39,525 nt of DNA, taken from Methylophaga sp. (GTDB lineage Bacteria; Pseudomonadota; Gammaproteobacteria; Nitrosococcales; Methylophagaceae). Made by a program: the position numbers and the translations under genes. Where the stretch lies: contig DRHW01000017.1 of the NCBI GenBank assembly GCA_011053005.1, forward strand, positions 1 to 39,525, written 5' to 3'. How positions within the stretch are numbered: position 1 is the stretch's first letter; each line of letters begins with the position of its first letter. Of the stretch, positions 32,504 to 39,525 are shown piece after piece. The notes under the pieces were generated by a model, which was given only the letters and a program-made list of their open reading frames with translations, searched no databases and was not told the DNA's origin.

Positions 32504-33475
32504 GTGTCCGCACTCTCCGAATTTTCTTTAATCCAACAGTATTTTCAGCAACTAACCGCGTCACGAGACGATGTTTTGTTAGGTATCGGTGATGATTGCG
32601 CCTTATTACAGTGCCCCCCTGACCATGTGATTGCAGTGTCTATTGATACTCTTGTTGAAAATATTCATTTTTTTGCCGATGTTGATCCCGAGCATCTAGG
32701 TTATAAATGTCTAGCTGTAGGCCTGAGTGATTTAGCGGCAATGGGTGCCCAAGCTGCATGGTTTACCTTAGCTTTAACGCTCCCTGAATTAAATGAAGAC
32801 TGGCTCAAACGCTTTTCTCAAGGTTTAGCTAAACTAGCAAAAAAATATAGTGTTCAATTGGTGGGGGGCGATACAACACGTGGCCCGCTCACCATTAGTA
32901 TTCAAGTACATGGTTTTGTCGAACCTACGAAGGCATTACGACGAAATACAGCCAAAGTAGGCGATATGCTCTACGTTACTGGCACGCTGGGTGATGCAGG
33001 CGCAGCCCTACAATTGCAATTACAAGAATGGGATGATGAGGCATTGAATACAGACGATAAGCTTTATCTTCGTCAGCGTTTAGAACAACCCACACCAAGA
33101 CTTGAAATTGGACAGAATTTAGCTGGACTTGCATCGTCAGCCATTGATATCTCAGATGGTTTATTAGCTGATTTAGGGCATATTCTGGATAAAAGTCGAG
33201 TAGGGGCTAGATTGGACTTAACAAAACTGCCATTATCATCAACTATGTCAAAGGTCGATAGAACAATGGCAGAGCGTTTTGCTTTACAATCTGGTGATGA
33301 TTACGAATTATGTTTTACGGTACCAGCAGAATATTCATTACATATTGAACAACGTTTGGAAGGACTCTGCACTCATATTGGTACTATTACCGATGATGAT
33401 GGCATATATTTTATTGATGATGATAATGCACTGATTGCATTAAAAGGCACTGGTTATGATCACTTCCCGGTCTAA
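32504..33475 (+). CDS. thiL: Thiamine-monophosphate kinase
   Basis: A 323-aa ThiL, making thiamine diphosphate from thiamine monophosphate in the last step of de novo synthesis. Signatures: LGIGDDCALL, VSIDTLVENIHFF, GLSDLAAMGAQ, LVGGDTTRGPL, AIDISDGLLADLGHIL and SGDDYELCFT. The start codon is GTG with AGAGG upstream. Its presence shows that the cell can use TMP, so thiamine uptake through the riboswitch operon is probably additional to synthesis or salvage of precursors. Confidence 0.97.
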   Translation: MSALSEFSLIQQYFQQLTASRDDVLLGIGDDCALLQCPPDHVIAVSIDTLVENIHFFADVDPEHLGYKCLAVGLSDLAAMGAQAAWFTLALTLPELNEDWLKRFSQGLAKLAKKYSVQLVGGDTTRGPLTISIQVHGFVEPTKALRRNTAKVGDMLYVTGTLGDAGAALQLQLQEWDDEALNTDDKLYLRQRLEQPTPRLEIGQNLAGLASSAIDISDGLLADLGHILDKSRVGARLDLTKLPLSSTMSKVDRTMAERFALQSGDDYELCFTVPAEYSLHIEQRLEGLCTHIGTITDDDGIYFIDDDNALIALKGTGYDHFPV

Positions 33476-33959
33476 AATTACATTTCGAGAATTAACCAAA
33501 CGGCCAGCATGTTTTCTTGGGTTGGGTTTTGGTTCTGGCTTAGCGCCAAAAGCACCCGGTACATTTGGTACATTGGCCGCCGTACCTATTTATTGGCTGA
33601 TGCAAGATTTACCAATAACGATATATCTAGCAATTGTTATCATCGCTTTTATAGCGGGTATCTGGATTTGCCAAAAATCAGCAGATTGGCTAAGACAAAA
33701 TGATCCTTCAGCAGTTGTGTGGGATGAAATTGTCGGTTATTTGATTACCATGATCGCTGCACCGGCTGGCTGGCAATGGATGTTACTTGGATTTGTGCTA
33801 TTTCGTTTCTTCGATATATTAAAACCATGGCCTATTAATCTAGCTGATAAAGCCATTCATGGTGGTTTAGGAATTATGGTTGATGACGTAATTGCCGGTA
33901 TTTTTGCATTAGTGTGTGTGCAATGGTTATATCGTGTGTTGCCGACAATTAGTTTTTAG
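33456..33959 (+). CDS. pgpA: Phosphatidylglycerophosphatase A
   Basis: A 167-aa inner-membrane phosphatase of phospholipid synthesis, removing phosphate from phosphatidylglycerophosphate. PgpA features: FGSGLAPKAPGTFGTLAA, VVWDEIVGYLITM, FRFFDILKPWPI and GLGIMVDDVIAGI, with several hydrophobic helices. It overlaps thiL by 20 bp with AAGG upstream of the ATG, the usual thiL-pgpA coupling. It converges on pilE; the 26-bp gap has only a weak 5-bp hairpin. Confidence 0.95.
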   Translation: MITSRSKITFRELTKRPACFLGLGFGSGLAPKAPGTFGTLAAVPIYWLMQDLPITIYLAIVIIAFIAGIWICQKSADWLRQNDPSAVVWDEIVGYLITMIAAPAGWQWMLLGFVLFRFFDILKPWPINLADKAIHGGLGIMVDDVIAGIFALVCVQWLYRVLPTISF

Positions 33960-33985
33960 TAAACAACGCTAAGTTGTGATATTAA

Positions 33986-34363
33986 TTACCAACAACTAGC
34001 AGTGTCCCCACCTTTAACACCCGTTTGGGTAAGGGTTAATGTGCCACAACTATCATCAGCCTGTGCTCCTTTAGGCACCGCAGTTAAGGTATAAGTCGTT
34101 GCTGTTAAATCTGGAATTGGACTTGTAAAGGTATAGTCGTCGCTAGTTACACCTGTTGCCGCGATAGTTGTACCAACATAGGTATTATTTTCAGTAAATT
34201 TTCGCTCCATAAAACTAGCAACCTCCATTAAATCTGCTTGGGCTGTTGTTCGTTTAGTCTTACGAACACTATCTTGATAAGATGGATAAGCAATCGCTGC
34301 AAGAATTGCAACGATTGCTACTGTTATCATTAATTCAATTAACGTAAAACCATTTTTTTTCAT
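33986..34363 (-). CDS. pilE: Type IV pilin-like protein PilE (minor pilin)
   Basis: A 125-aa prepilin. Short leader MKKNG cut before F ([33 protein letters not shown]), with Glu at +5, a hydrophobic N-terminal helix and a small globular head. Two cysteines near the C-terminus (DDSCGTL and ASCW) form the usual D-loop disulfide. As the gene after pilY1 it matches the PilE of minor-pilin operons rather than the major pilin. AAAGG precedes the ATG; only 17 bp separate it from pilY1. Confidence 0.93.
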   Translation of the reverse strand: MKKNGFTLIELMITVAIVAILAAIAYPSYQDSVRKTKRTTAQADLMEVASFMERKFTENNTYVGTTIAATGVTSDDYTFTSPIPDLTATTYTLTAVPKGAQADDSCGTLTLTQTGVKGGDTASCW

Positions 34364-34380
34364 TTATAAAAACCTTTAAG

Positions 34381-37300
34381 TTAGCGTAATTGGCGCCATG
34401 ATTGACGGCCAGTAGGATCACCGCTAGATTCTTTAATATTATCTAAATTACCACTCGAACCGCTCACATACTTCATTTCGGTTCCATCTTCAGTGGTAAC
34501 AATTCCTGGTGTTTTGATAATGCCAATGTCATGTTTTCTAATGCCACTTACTTCAACATTGTCATTAGAGTCGATAACGCCATCTTTATTAGTATCATAA
34601 GATTGTATCAAATCCGCAGTATCAAATTTACCATCTCCATTAATATCAAATGGCGATGTCGAAAGTCTTCGACCATTAACAGCATCGAGCTCCATCAACC
34701 AGCTTGTTCCACCCCATCCACAAGGATCGCTTTCAGGAATTAAAGTAGCAAAAATAACGCGTCCTCCTCGTAATATCGGGGATGACACTACTCGTTCGCC
34801 TTCGGCGTTGTTGACTGGTGATATAAGATCCATATACCAACCTTTCTGCGTCGAATAGTCAATGGCTGTATCCGATGTGACGCGGAGATCTATTGCTAAT
34901 GAAGCAATGGTTGTTTCAAATAGAATCTTCTGTTCCTGTAAGCTCGTTTTAGAAGTTATGACTGCATTTTGATCTCGGATTGCATAAAAACTATTTACTT
35001 GTGGTGAAGCATTAACAACTTGGTCATTTACTTCAAAGTATTTACCTGTACCAAAATAGACCATAAGTCCACCATCAGGATGCTTACCAACCTGAGGTTT
35101 AGCACTAATTGCTTGAGTTACATTATTAGCGTCTTTAGCAATAAATAGGGGAGCAGGTTTACTATCAGCGCCTATGAATGCAACTTTCCAACCTGAGGCA
35201 GTTGTTGAGCCCATATCAAATTTCCAAAGATTACCAAGCAAATCTCCAGCAAAAATAGAGTCAACGGTTCCATCATTATTTTCATCTACAGCAATAGGCG
35301 TGGATAAACCGTTAGGACTTCCTGAGCCGCCTTTGCCCGTATCTATCATTGTAATGATGTCACCCGTTTCAATATCAATAACAAATAACACGGCACGTTG
35401 ATTAGTGCTTTCATAACCATTAGCAACAATTGCAGCCCATTTACCGTTATTCATTCTAACGATAGAACCTTGGGATATTGTATAACCAATGTTGTTCGTA
35501 ATTTGATTAAATGTAGCTGGATTCGCAATGGGATCCACATTAGGAATATTAGTTGTCGAAAACTCCCACATTACATTGCTATTAGTGAAAGCATTTGGCG
35601 CCCCAGTTGTCGAGGCATTAGTAGGCTTAGTAATGTCTAATGCGAAAAATCCTTTACCACCACCACCTAGAGTACCTAGTAATATAGAATACCAAGACTT
35701 GCCAGAACCCAAATTAATATAAGCATCTCCTGCCTTTGGGGCTCCATCTACGAAGTATTCATGTGGTATGCAACTTGTTCCTGTACAACCATAAAGCGGT
35801 GAAGCCAGTAGATTTAACTTAGGTATTAAACTTTCAGGAATATAAGCAAATTTTTCAATACCTGTATTGGCATCAATTGCATGGAGCATTCCATCATTAG
35901 CACCGAAATATAACATTGCTGTTTTAGTTTTTTTGCTGGTTAAATATGCGGGATAGCTTGTTCCTTCTGTACCGTTTAAAACGCTATAACCTAAGTTATC
36001 TGATTGACCTACAAACCAAGGATCAGAATTGACAACGTCACCTAATATTGATGTACGAGGGCGAAATAAACCGTCAGGAATTTCATTACTATGATCTCCT
36101 CTAATATAATTAGTCCGAAGAAGCCCTTTCGTATCAACAGTGCCTGTAGCATCTTTACTTAATGCGGCTTTTTGCTTTGTATTAAGGTTTGCATATTCGA
36201 ATTCGATGCCTTTACTACTACCAGTAGCCAATGGATTATATGAAAAGATATTGCGGCTATTCTCTGCAGGGATGAGATCTGCTGCATCCCATACCTGATT
36301 TCCAATTTCGCCAGTAGTATCATCTAAATCATAGGCTAATAATTGGCCACTCCACTCACGGCTATTGAAGCGAGCTTGATATATTTTGGTATTGGTATCA
36401 AGCCTCGTGGAGTTAGTTGCAACAGCCGCAGATGAACTCGTTCTTGCAATAATTTCTGCAAATGCTTTGTTCAGTTGCGTTTCTAACTTACCTGCATTGG
36501 TCACCAAGAAATAACCATCGGGACTGCCGTCATTATCCGTATCCCATTCGTCTGTTTCTAAAGTGCCATTCTCATTTGTATCTGTCATTGACCATTTTGC
36601 AGCATACCAGAGAGGATCATGTTTTATAAAGCTAGCAGATGCTGACGTACCAACAGTAAAAGTTCGTTTGCTATATAGGGGTAATGGAATGTTGTCATTC
36701 CAAATGCCGCTTGGCGTAGTATCCAGAAAGTAATCTTCATCGCCGTCTGAAGCATTATCAGGTACATCCCTCACATCTAAGTATGTACCATCCTGAGTGG
36801 TACCTGAAATTACATAACCAATATGTTGGTCTATGCCGCCAGCCGCATAAGTAGAGTTTAGTTCTACCTCTAACTGATTACTGCCATTTACTGTAAAAAT
36901 ATACTCAACGATAGCATCCATATCATGATCAGCGGCTTGTTCCACATCTTCATAATTGATGCGAAACAAACCATAAGGGCGACCGCCATTAACACTGGCA
37001 TCCATATTCCCTGCATTAGTATTAACTATCTTCTCTATATAAAAATCGACAATTTGGTTGGTTGGTTGAAAATCGCCTTTTTTATTTGAAATACTATTGC
37101 CACCAACGGATTTGGCAAAAGGGACAAGCGTTACGGTTTTACCTGCAATAGGGATTGTAATGCGCGGTAATGGCGAGGCAAGTGCTACGGATAAGGTATC
37201 TACATTCTGCTCACCTTTTACGGTATTTAAGTCATTTTTTTTGCCATACAAAGCTACGCTGCCGGAGTAATAACTTCCTAGTTTGGTTGGCTCTTCGGGT

Positions 37301-39285
37301 GCAAGTCCTCGAATATTAGAAAAACTATTGACTGTTTTTGCTGAAGGCGTGCCGTCACTATTTGTGCCAGATTGGCCAATAAATATATTGGTTGCTTCAG
37401 ATTCGCCAGCCCAGATATTATCCGCTAAGGCTGAGACATTCATTCCAGTTAAGTCCCCGGTGAAACTACTAAAATAACTGCCAGGGACTTGGTCACTATC
37501 ATAAGATGAGTTTATGTCACTGATAACTAGCTGTAATGGTTTAGCGCAATGTGCATAACCGCCATCGGTTGTCCTATAGGGATCCACCCATTTTGGAAGC
37601 GGAAGACCGAGTGTTTTATCCGTTCCATCCTTGACACCATCGTTAAACGCTGAAGTTGGGGAGGCTTTGCCTGCAAAATAACGTAATCCTTCGTACATCA
37701 TTTCTGCAATAGGATTTCCCCATTCTTGTGCTTCACCATTCTTGATTGATCGAGTTGTAATAAAGCCCGACTTATATAGGTGATTAGAGTAGCTGAAACT
37801 TTCTACGCGAAGCTTATTCAATGTATCGACAATACCGCTCATTGAAGTGAAAATTCCTGTTTCGAGATTAACTTCATCTGTAAATGAGGCGATATTTTTC
37901 CTAATAACGCCACCGGCTGTATTATTAGTATAAGAACCTGTCAGCAAACCAAATGCCATCAAATCATCTTCGCCATAGCGCTGTAAAATCCCTGTTGGTT
38001 TGTAAGTCGTCGTCGTGTCATCGCTATATGCCTTACAATTAGACTCTAATAAATCAGTGACGCATGCTTTAACGTTGACGCTGTAATCTGTAATTTTAGA
38101 TGTAGGAATCGTTTTCACCCAGCGTAAAACAAAACCGTCACCCCCCGTTCTTTCTTCGTGACGAAATTTAATAGTATGAGTGCCTGCTGCCAGAGATATT
38201 GAGCCTGTTGTATGAGTATCACAGTTACAAAAGCCATGTCCTCCGTAGTATCCAGCAACATAAAGATCATCAATAATGACATCAACTGCATCATCACCAT
38301 CGACAGTGAATTCATAATTTCCTGAGGATGGAATATTAAGCTCAGCAGTCACAACCGTCATATAATTGTCATCAGCGCCATATGGATTATCATTTCCTTC
38401 GATCGTTGTCATTGAGCCGCTGCCATCTAATTTTGCTGGAATAGCATAATTAATTTCCCAAGTATTAAAGTCATTACGGTTATTAGGATGATTACTTCCA
38501 GTTCCTGATATATTGTAAATTTTACGTACGACGTTACTTAATACTGTGCTTGGTACTGTTACGCCTGATGTTCCACCTGCTTTAGCACAATTAGGTCCGG
38601 AACCACCATCCAAGCACTTAGTACCTGCAACAGGACGTTCAATAGATACCCATTCCCAAATACGGTACGTACTGTCGTTAAGAACACGCATAAGAGGCTG
38701 ACCTGAGTAGCTCAAAGATGTATTAGCAAATAAGTGGCGAGTGCCAATAGTGGGTTGGCTAAGAGGTGTGTATTTACTTATATCGTAACCATTTACTACT
38801 GTACTGGTATATTCTTTACCCCAGCTGTGTGCGTCTTGTGGAATAAAAGCGCGTTTAAGTACTGTTTGTGATGTGGTGTCTACCGAACGAAAACCACCAT
38901 AAAGTACTTTACGTAAAGCATCCATGCGGCTGGTTGTAACATAGTTAAGAAAGTCACCGCTCCAATTTCCTGAACATTGTTTATTACTCGTTTTAGATAC
39001 CGGTGAAAAAAGATCAGAGCTGTAGGTGTAGCATTTGTATGAATCAAAATAGCCAAAATAATCGATTTCAGGATCGTAACCAATATCTAGTTGACCATCG
39101 TCGTTTAAATCAGAGGCATCATTGTATGCTTCATAGTAAAGTTTATGGTCGCGTCCCATTGTTAACATCACTATGGGCGGGACACCGTTGGTTAGAAACA
39201 GAGGATACTGAGCTATTGATGTAACTGCGCCAGCATTGCTAATAGATAGAAACAGTATTAATATGGGCAAATAAATTTTTCTCAT
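34381..39285 (-). CDS. pilY1: Type IV pilus tip adhesin/biogenesis protein PilY1 with an inserted PA14-like domain
   Basis: A 1634-aa exported PilY1/PilC-type protein. Signal peptide at residues 1-20. The N-terminal part begins VPPIVMLTMGRDHKLYYEAYND and has an EF-hand-like DLNDDGQLDIG (59-69). Residues about 303-393 look like a PA14/GLEYA beta-barrel (IPSSGNYEFTVDGDDAVDV, GTHTIKFRHEERTGGDGF). A Ca-type loop near 897-919 (DTNENGTLETDEWDTDNDG) follows. The C-terminal 650 residues are the PilC beta-propeller (YQARFNSREWSGQLLAYDL, LYFGANDGMLHAID), with more Asp-rich loops (DINGDGKFD, DTNKDGVID) near the end. AGGA touches the ATG at 39291 but is 6 nt from the one at 39285, which I chose. It controls pilus extension and adhesion. 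Confidence 0.94.
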   Translation of the reverse strand: MRKIYLPILILFLSISNAGAVTSIAQYPLFLTNGVPPIVMLTMGRDHKLYYEAYNDASDLNDDGQLDIGYDPEIDYFGYFDSYKCYTYSSDLFSPVSKTSNKQCSGNWSGDFLNYVTTSRMDALRKVLYGGFRSVDTTSQTVLKRAFIPQDAHSWGKEYTSTVVNGYDISKYTPLSQPTIGTRHLFANTSLSYSGQPLMRVLNDSTYRIWEWVSIERPVAGTKCLDGGSGPNCAKAGGTSGVTVPSTVLSNVVRKIYNISGTGSNHPNNRNDFNTWEINYAIPAKLDGSGSMTTIEGNDNPYGADDNYMTVVTAELNIPSSGNYEFTVDGDDAVDVIIDDLYVAGYYGGHGFCNCDTHTTGSISLAAGTHTIKFRHEERTGGDGFVLRWVKTIPTSKITDYSVNVKACVTDLLESNCKAYSDDTTTTYKPTGILQRYGEDDLMAFGLLTGSYTNNTAGGVIRKNIASFTDEVNLETGIFTSMSGIVDTLNKLRVESFSYSNHLYKSGFITTRSIKNGEAQEWGNPIAEMMYEGLRYFAGKASPTSAFNDGVKDGTDKTLGLPLPKWVDPYRTTDGGYAHCAKPLQLVISDINSSYDSDQVPGSYFSSFTGDLTGMNVSALADNIWAGESEATNIFIGQSGTNSDGTPSAKTVNSFSNIRGLAPEEPTKLGSYYSGSVALYGKKNDLNTVKGEQNVDTLSVALASPLPRITIPIAGKTVTLVPFAKSVGGNSISNKKGDFQPTNQIVDFYIEKIVNTNAGNMDASVNGGRPYGLFRINYEDVEQAADHDMDAIVEYIFTVNGSNQLEVELNSTYAAGGIDQHIGYVISGTTQDGTYLDVRDVPDNASDGDEDYFLDTTPSGIWNDNIPLPLYSKRTFTVGTSASASFIKHDPLWYAAKWSMTDTNENGTLETDEWDTDNDGSPDGYFLVTNAGKLETQLNKAFAEIIARTSSSAAVATNSTRLDTNTKIYQARFNSREWSGQLLAYDLDDTTGEIGNQVWDAADLIPAENSRNIFSYNPLATGSSKGIEFEYANLNTKQKAALSKDATGTVDTKGLLRTNYIRGDHSNEIPDGLFRPRTSILGDVVNSDPWFVGQSDNLGYSVLNGTEGTSYPAYLTSKKTKTAMLYFGANDGMLHAIDANTGIEKFAYIPESLIPKLNLLASPLYGCTGTSCIPHEYFVDGAPKAGDAYINLGSGKSWYSILLGTLGGGGKGFFALDITKPTNASTTGAPNAFTNSNVMWEFSTTNIPNVDPIANPATFNQITNNIGYTISQGSIVRMNNGKWAAIVANGYESTNQRAVLFVIDIETGDIITMIDTGKGGSGSPNGLSTPIAVDENNDGTVDSIFAGDLLGNLWKFDMGSTTASGWKVAFIGADSKPAPLFIAKDANNVTQAISAKPQVGKHPDGGLMVYFGTGKYFEVNDQVVNASPQVNSFYAIRDQNAVITSKTSLQEQKILFETTIASLAIDLRVTSDTAIDYSTQKGWYMDLISPVNNAEGERVVSSPILRGGRVIFATLIPESDPCGWGGTSWLMELDAVNGRRLSTSPFDINGDGKFDTADLIQSYDTNKDGVIDSNDNVEVSGIRKHDIGIIKTPGIVTTEDGTEMKYVSGSSGNLDNIKESSGDPTGRQSWRQLR

Positions 39286-39314
39286 TATCATTCCTCTATG
39301 TCGGACATAGTGTT

Positions 39315-39525
39315 TTATCGTTTATATGTCGTTTGTAACATGACAAATGAACTTTCGGTTCCGCCGAACGCTTTTGACGTTATTCTGTAATATCGGCTTT
39401 CAGCTGCAACGCCTGCTTCGAGACTACCGCCTGGCTCGTTAACAGGAAGTAGTTCTTCTATAATATAACGCGGGGCAGTAGTAACACCGGATAGGGTGCA
39501 TATGTATTCTCGGGAGTTTATACTC
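39315..39525 (-). CDS. pilX: PilX-type minor pilin assembly protein, 3' end only
   Basis: The last 69 residues of a protein, cut by the window edge, in the frame whose stop is at 39315-39317. The tail reads RYYRITSKAFGGTESSFVMLQ then TTYKR, the conserved C-terminus of PilX family proteins (YYRIT...G...S...LQ..Y). An upstream stretch, EELLPVNEPGG, is typical of this protein's head. It is 29 bp upstream of pilY1, as in the fimT-pilV-pilW-pilX-pilY1-pilE order. The N-terminus is outside the window. Confidence 0.85.
   Translation of the reverse strand, partial: SINSREYICTLSGVTTAPRYIIEELLPVNEPGGSLEAGVAAESRYYRITSKAFGGTESSFVMLQTTYKR

Noticed and set aside
34381-39285. Short open frames on both strands within pilY1
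   Set aside because: All are shadows of the continuous 1634-aa frame, which has a signal peptide and PilC propeller motifs throughout.
1-39525. CRISPR arrays, insertion sequences, prophage genes, tRNA or rRNA
   Set aside because: No regular direct repeats with spacers, transposase-like proteins, phage proteins or cloverleaf sequences were seen by reading; a dedicated scan was not possible.

Overview
The window looks like chromosomal DNA of a Gram-negative, AT-leaning gammaproteobacterium. It carries ubiG next to a MupP-type phosphatase, a ribH-nusB-thiL-pgpA block, cysI followed by a DUF934 gene, type IV pilus minor pilin genes, TonB-dependent uptake and a Tat-exported PhoX. Squalene synthase HpnC, TorF-type porins and this cys gene order would fit an aquatic lineage such as the Methylophaga/Thiotrichales neighbourhood, but that placement is a guess from gene content. 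I saw no insertion sequence, prophage, CRISPR array, tRNA or rRNA.

Layout. (1) 0.2-4.9 kb: an XRE-type HTH fused to PAS domains (- strand) faces a three-gene exported cassette (+ strand): a periplasmic cupin, a 514-aa secreted protein of a family I do not recognise, and a TorF-like outer-membrane protein, closed by a terminator. This is the least explained part of the window. (2) 4.9-9.8 kb: a tightly overlapping - strand operon mtaD-ubiG-mupP-like-rmuC-hpnC. (3) 9.8-12.4 kb: divergent mtnA, a short-chain dehydrogenase and a phosphotransferase-fold protein. With mtaD, mtnA forms part of a methylthioadenosine salvage route that begins with deamination. (4) 12.6-17.7 kb: small conserved genes (DUF2721, DUF2237, DUF1993, gamma-carbonic anhydrase), a probable modification-dependent SRA-HNH nuclease, and phoX. 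(5) 17.7-20.9 kb: a thiamine uptake operon (TonB receptor, YkoF-like protein, PnuT) under a TPP riboswitch with a readable RBS-sequestering hairpin.

(6) 21.0-26.6 kb: sulfate assimilation. cysB and a small zinc-ribbon gene diverge from a TSUP transporter, a TusA-like protein, APS-type cysH, cysD and cysN, followed by a strong terminator. (7) 26.6-28.0 kb: a YiiD-type thioesterase, a deoxyinosine glycosylase and a DUF3465 protein. (8) 28.0-31.4 kb: a 389-bp palindrome-rich leader, then sulfite reductase cysI, DUF934 and apaH. (9) 31.4-34.0 kb: ribH-nusB-terminator-thiL-pgpA. (10) 34.0-39.5 kb: type IV pilus genes pilE, pilY1 (with an inserted PA14-like domain) and the 3' end of pilX on the - strand.

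The two cys blocks together cover sulfate activation (CysDN), APS reduction (CysH with Fe-S cysteines, so no APS kinase is needed) and sulfite reduction (CysI/DUF934), with CysB as the likely regulator. Thiamine uptake and ThiL lie in the same window, so thiamine may be both scavenged and made.
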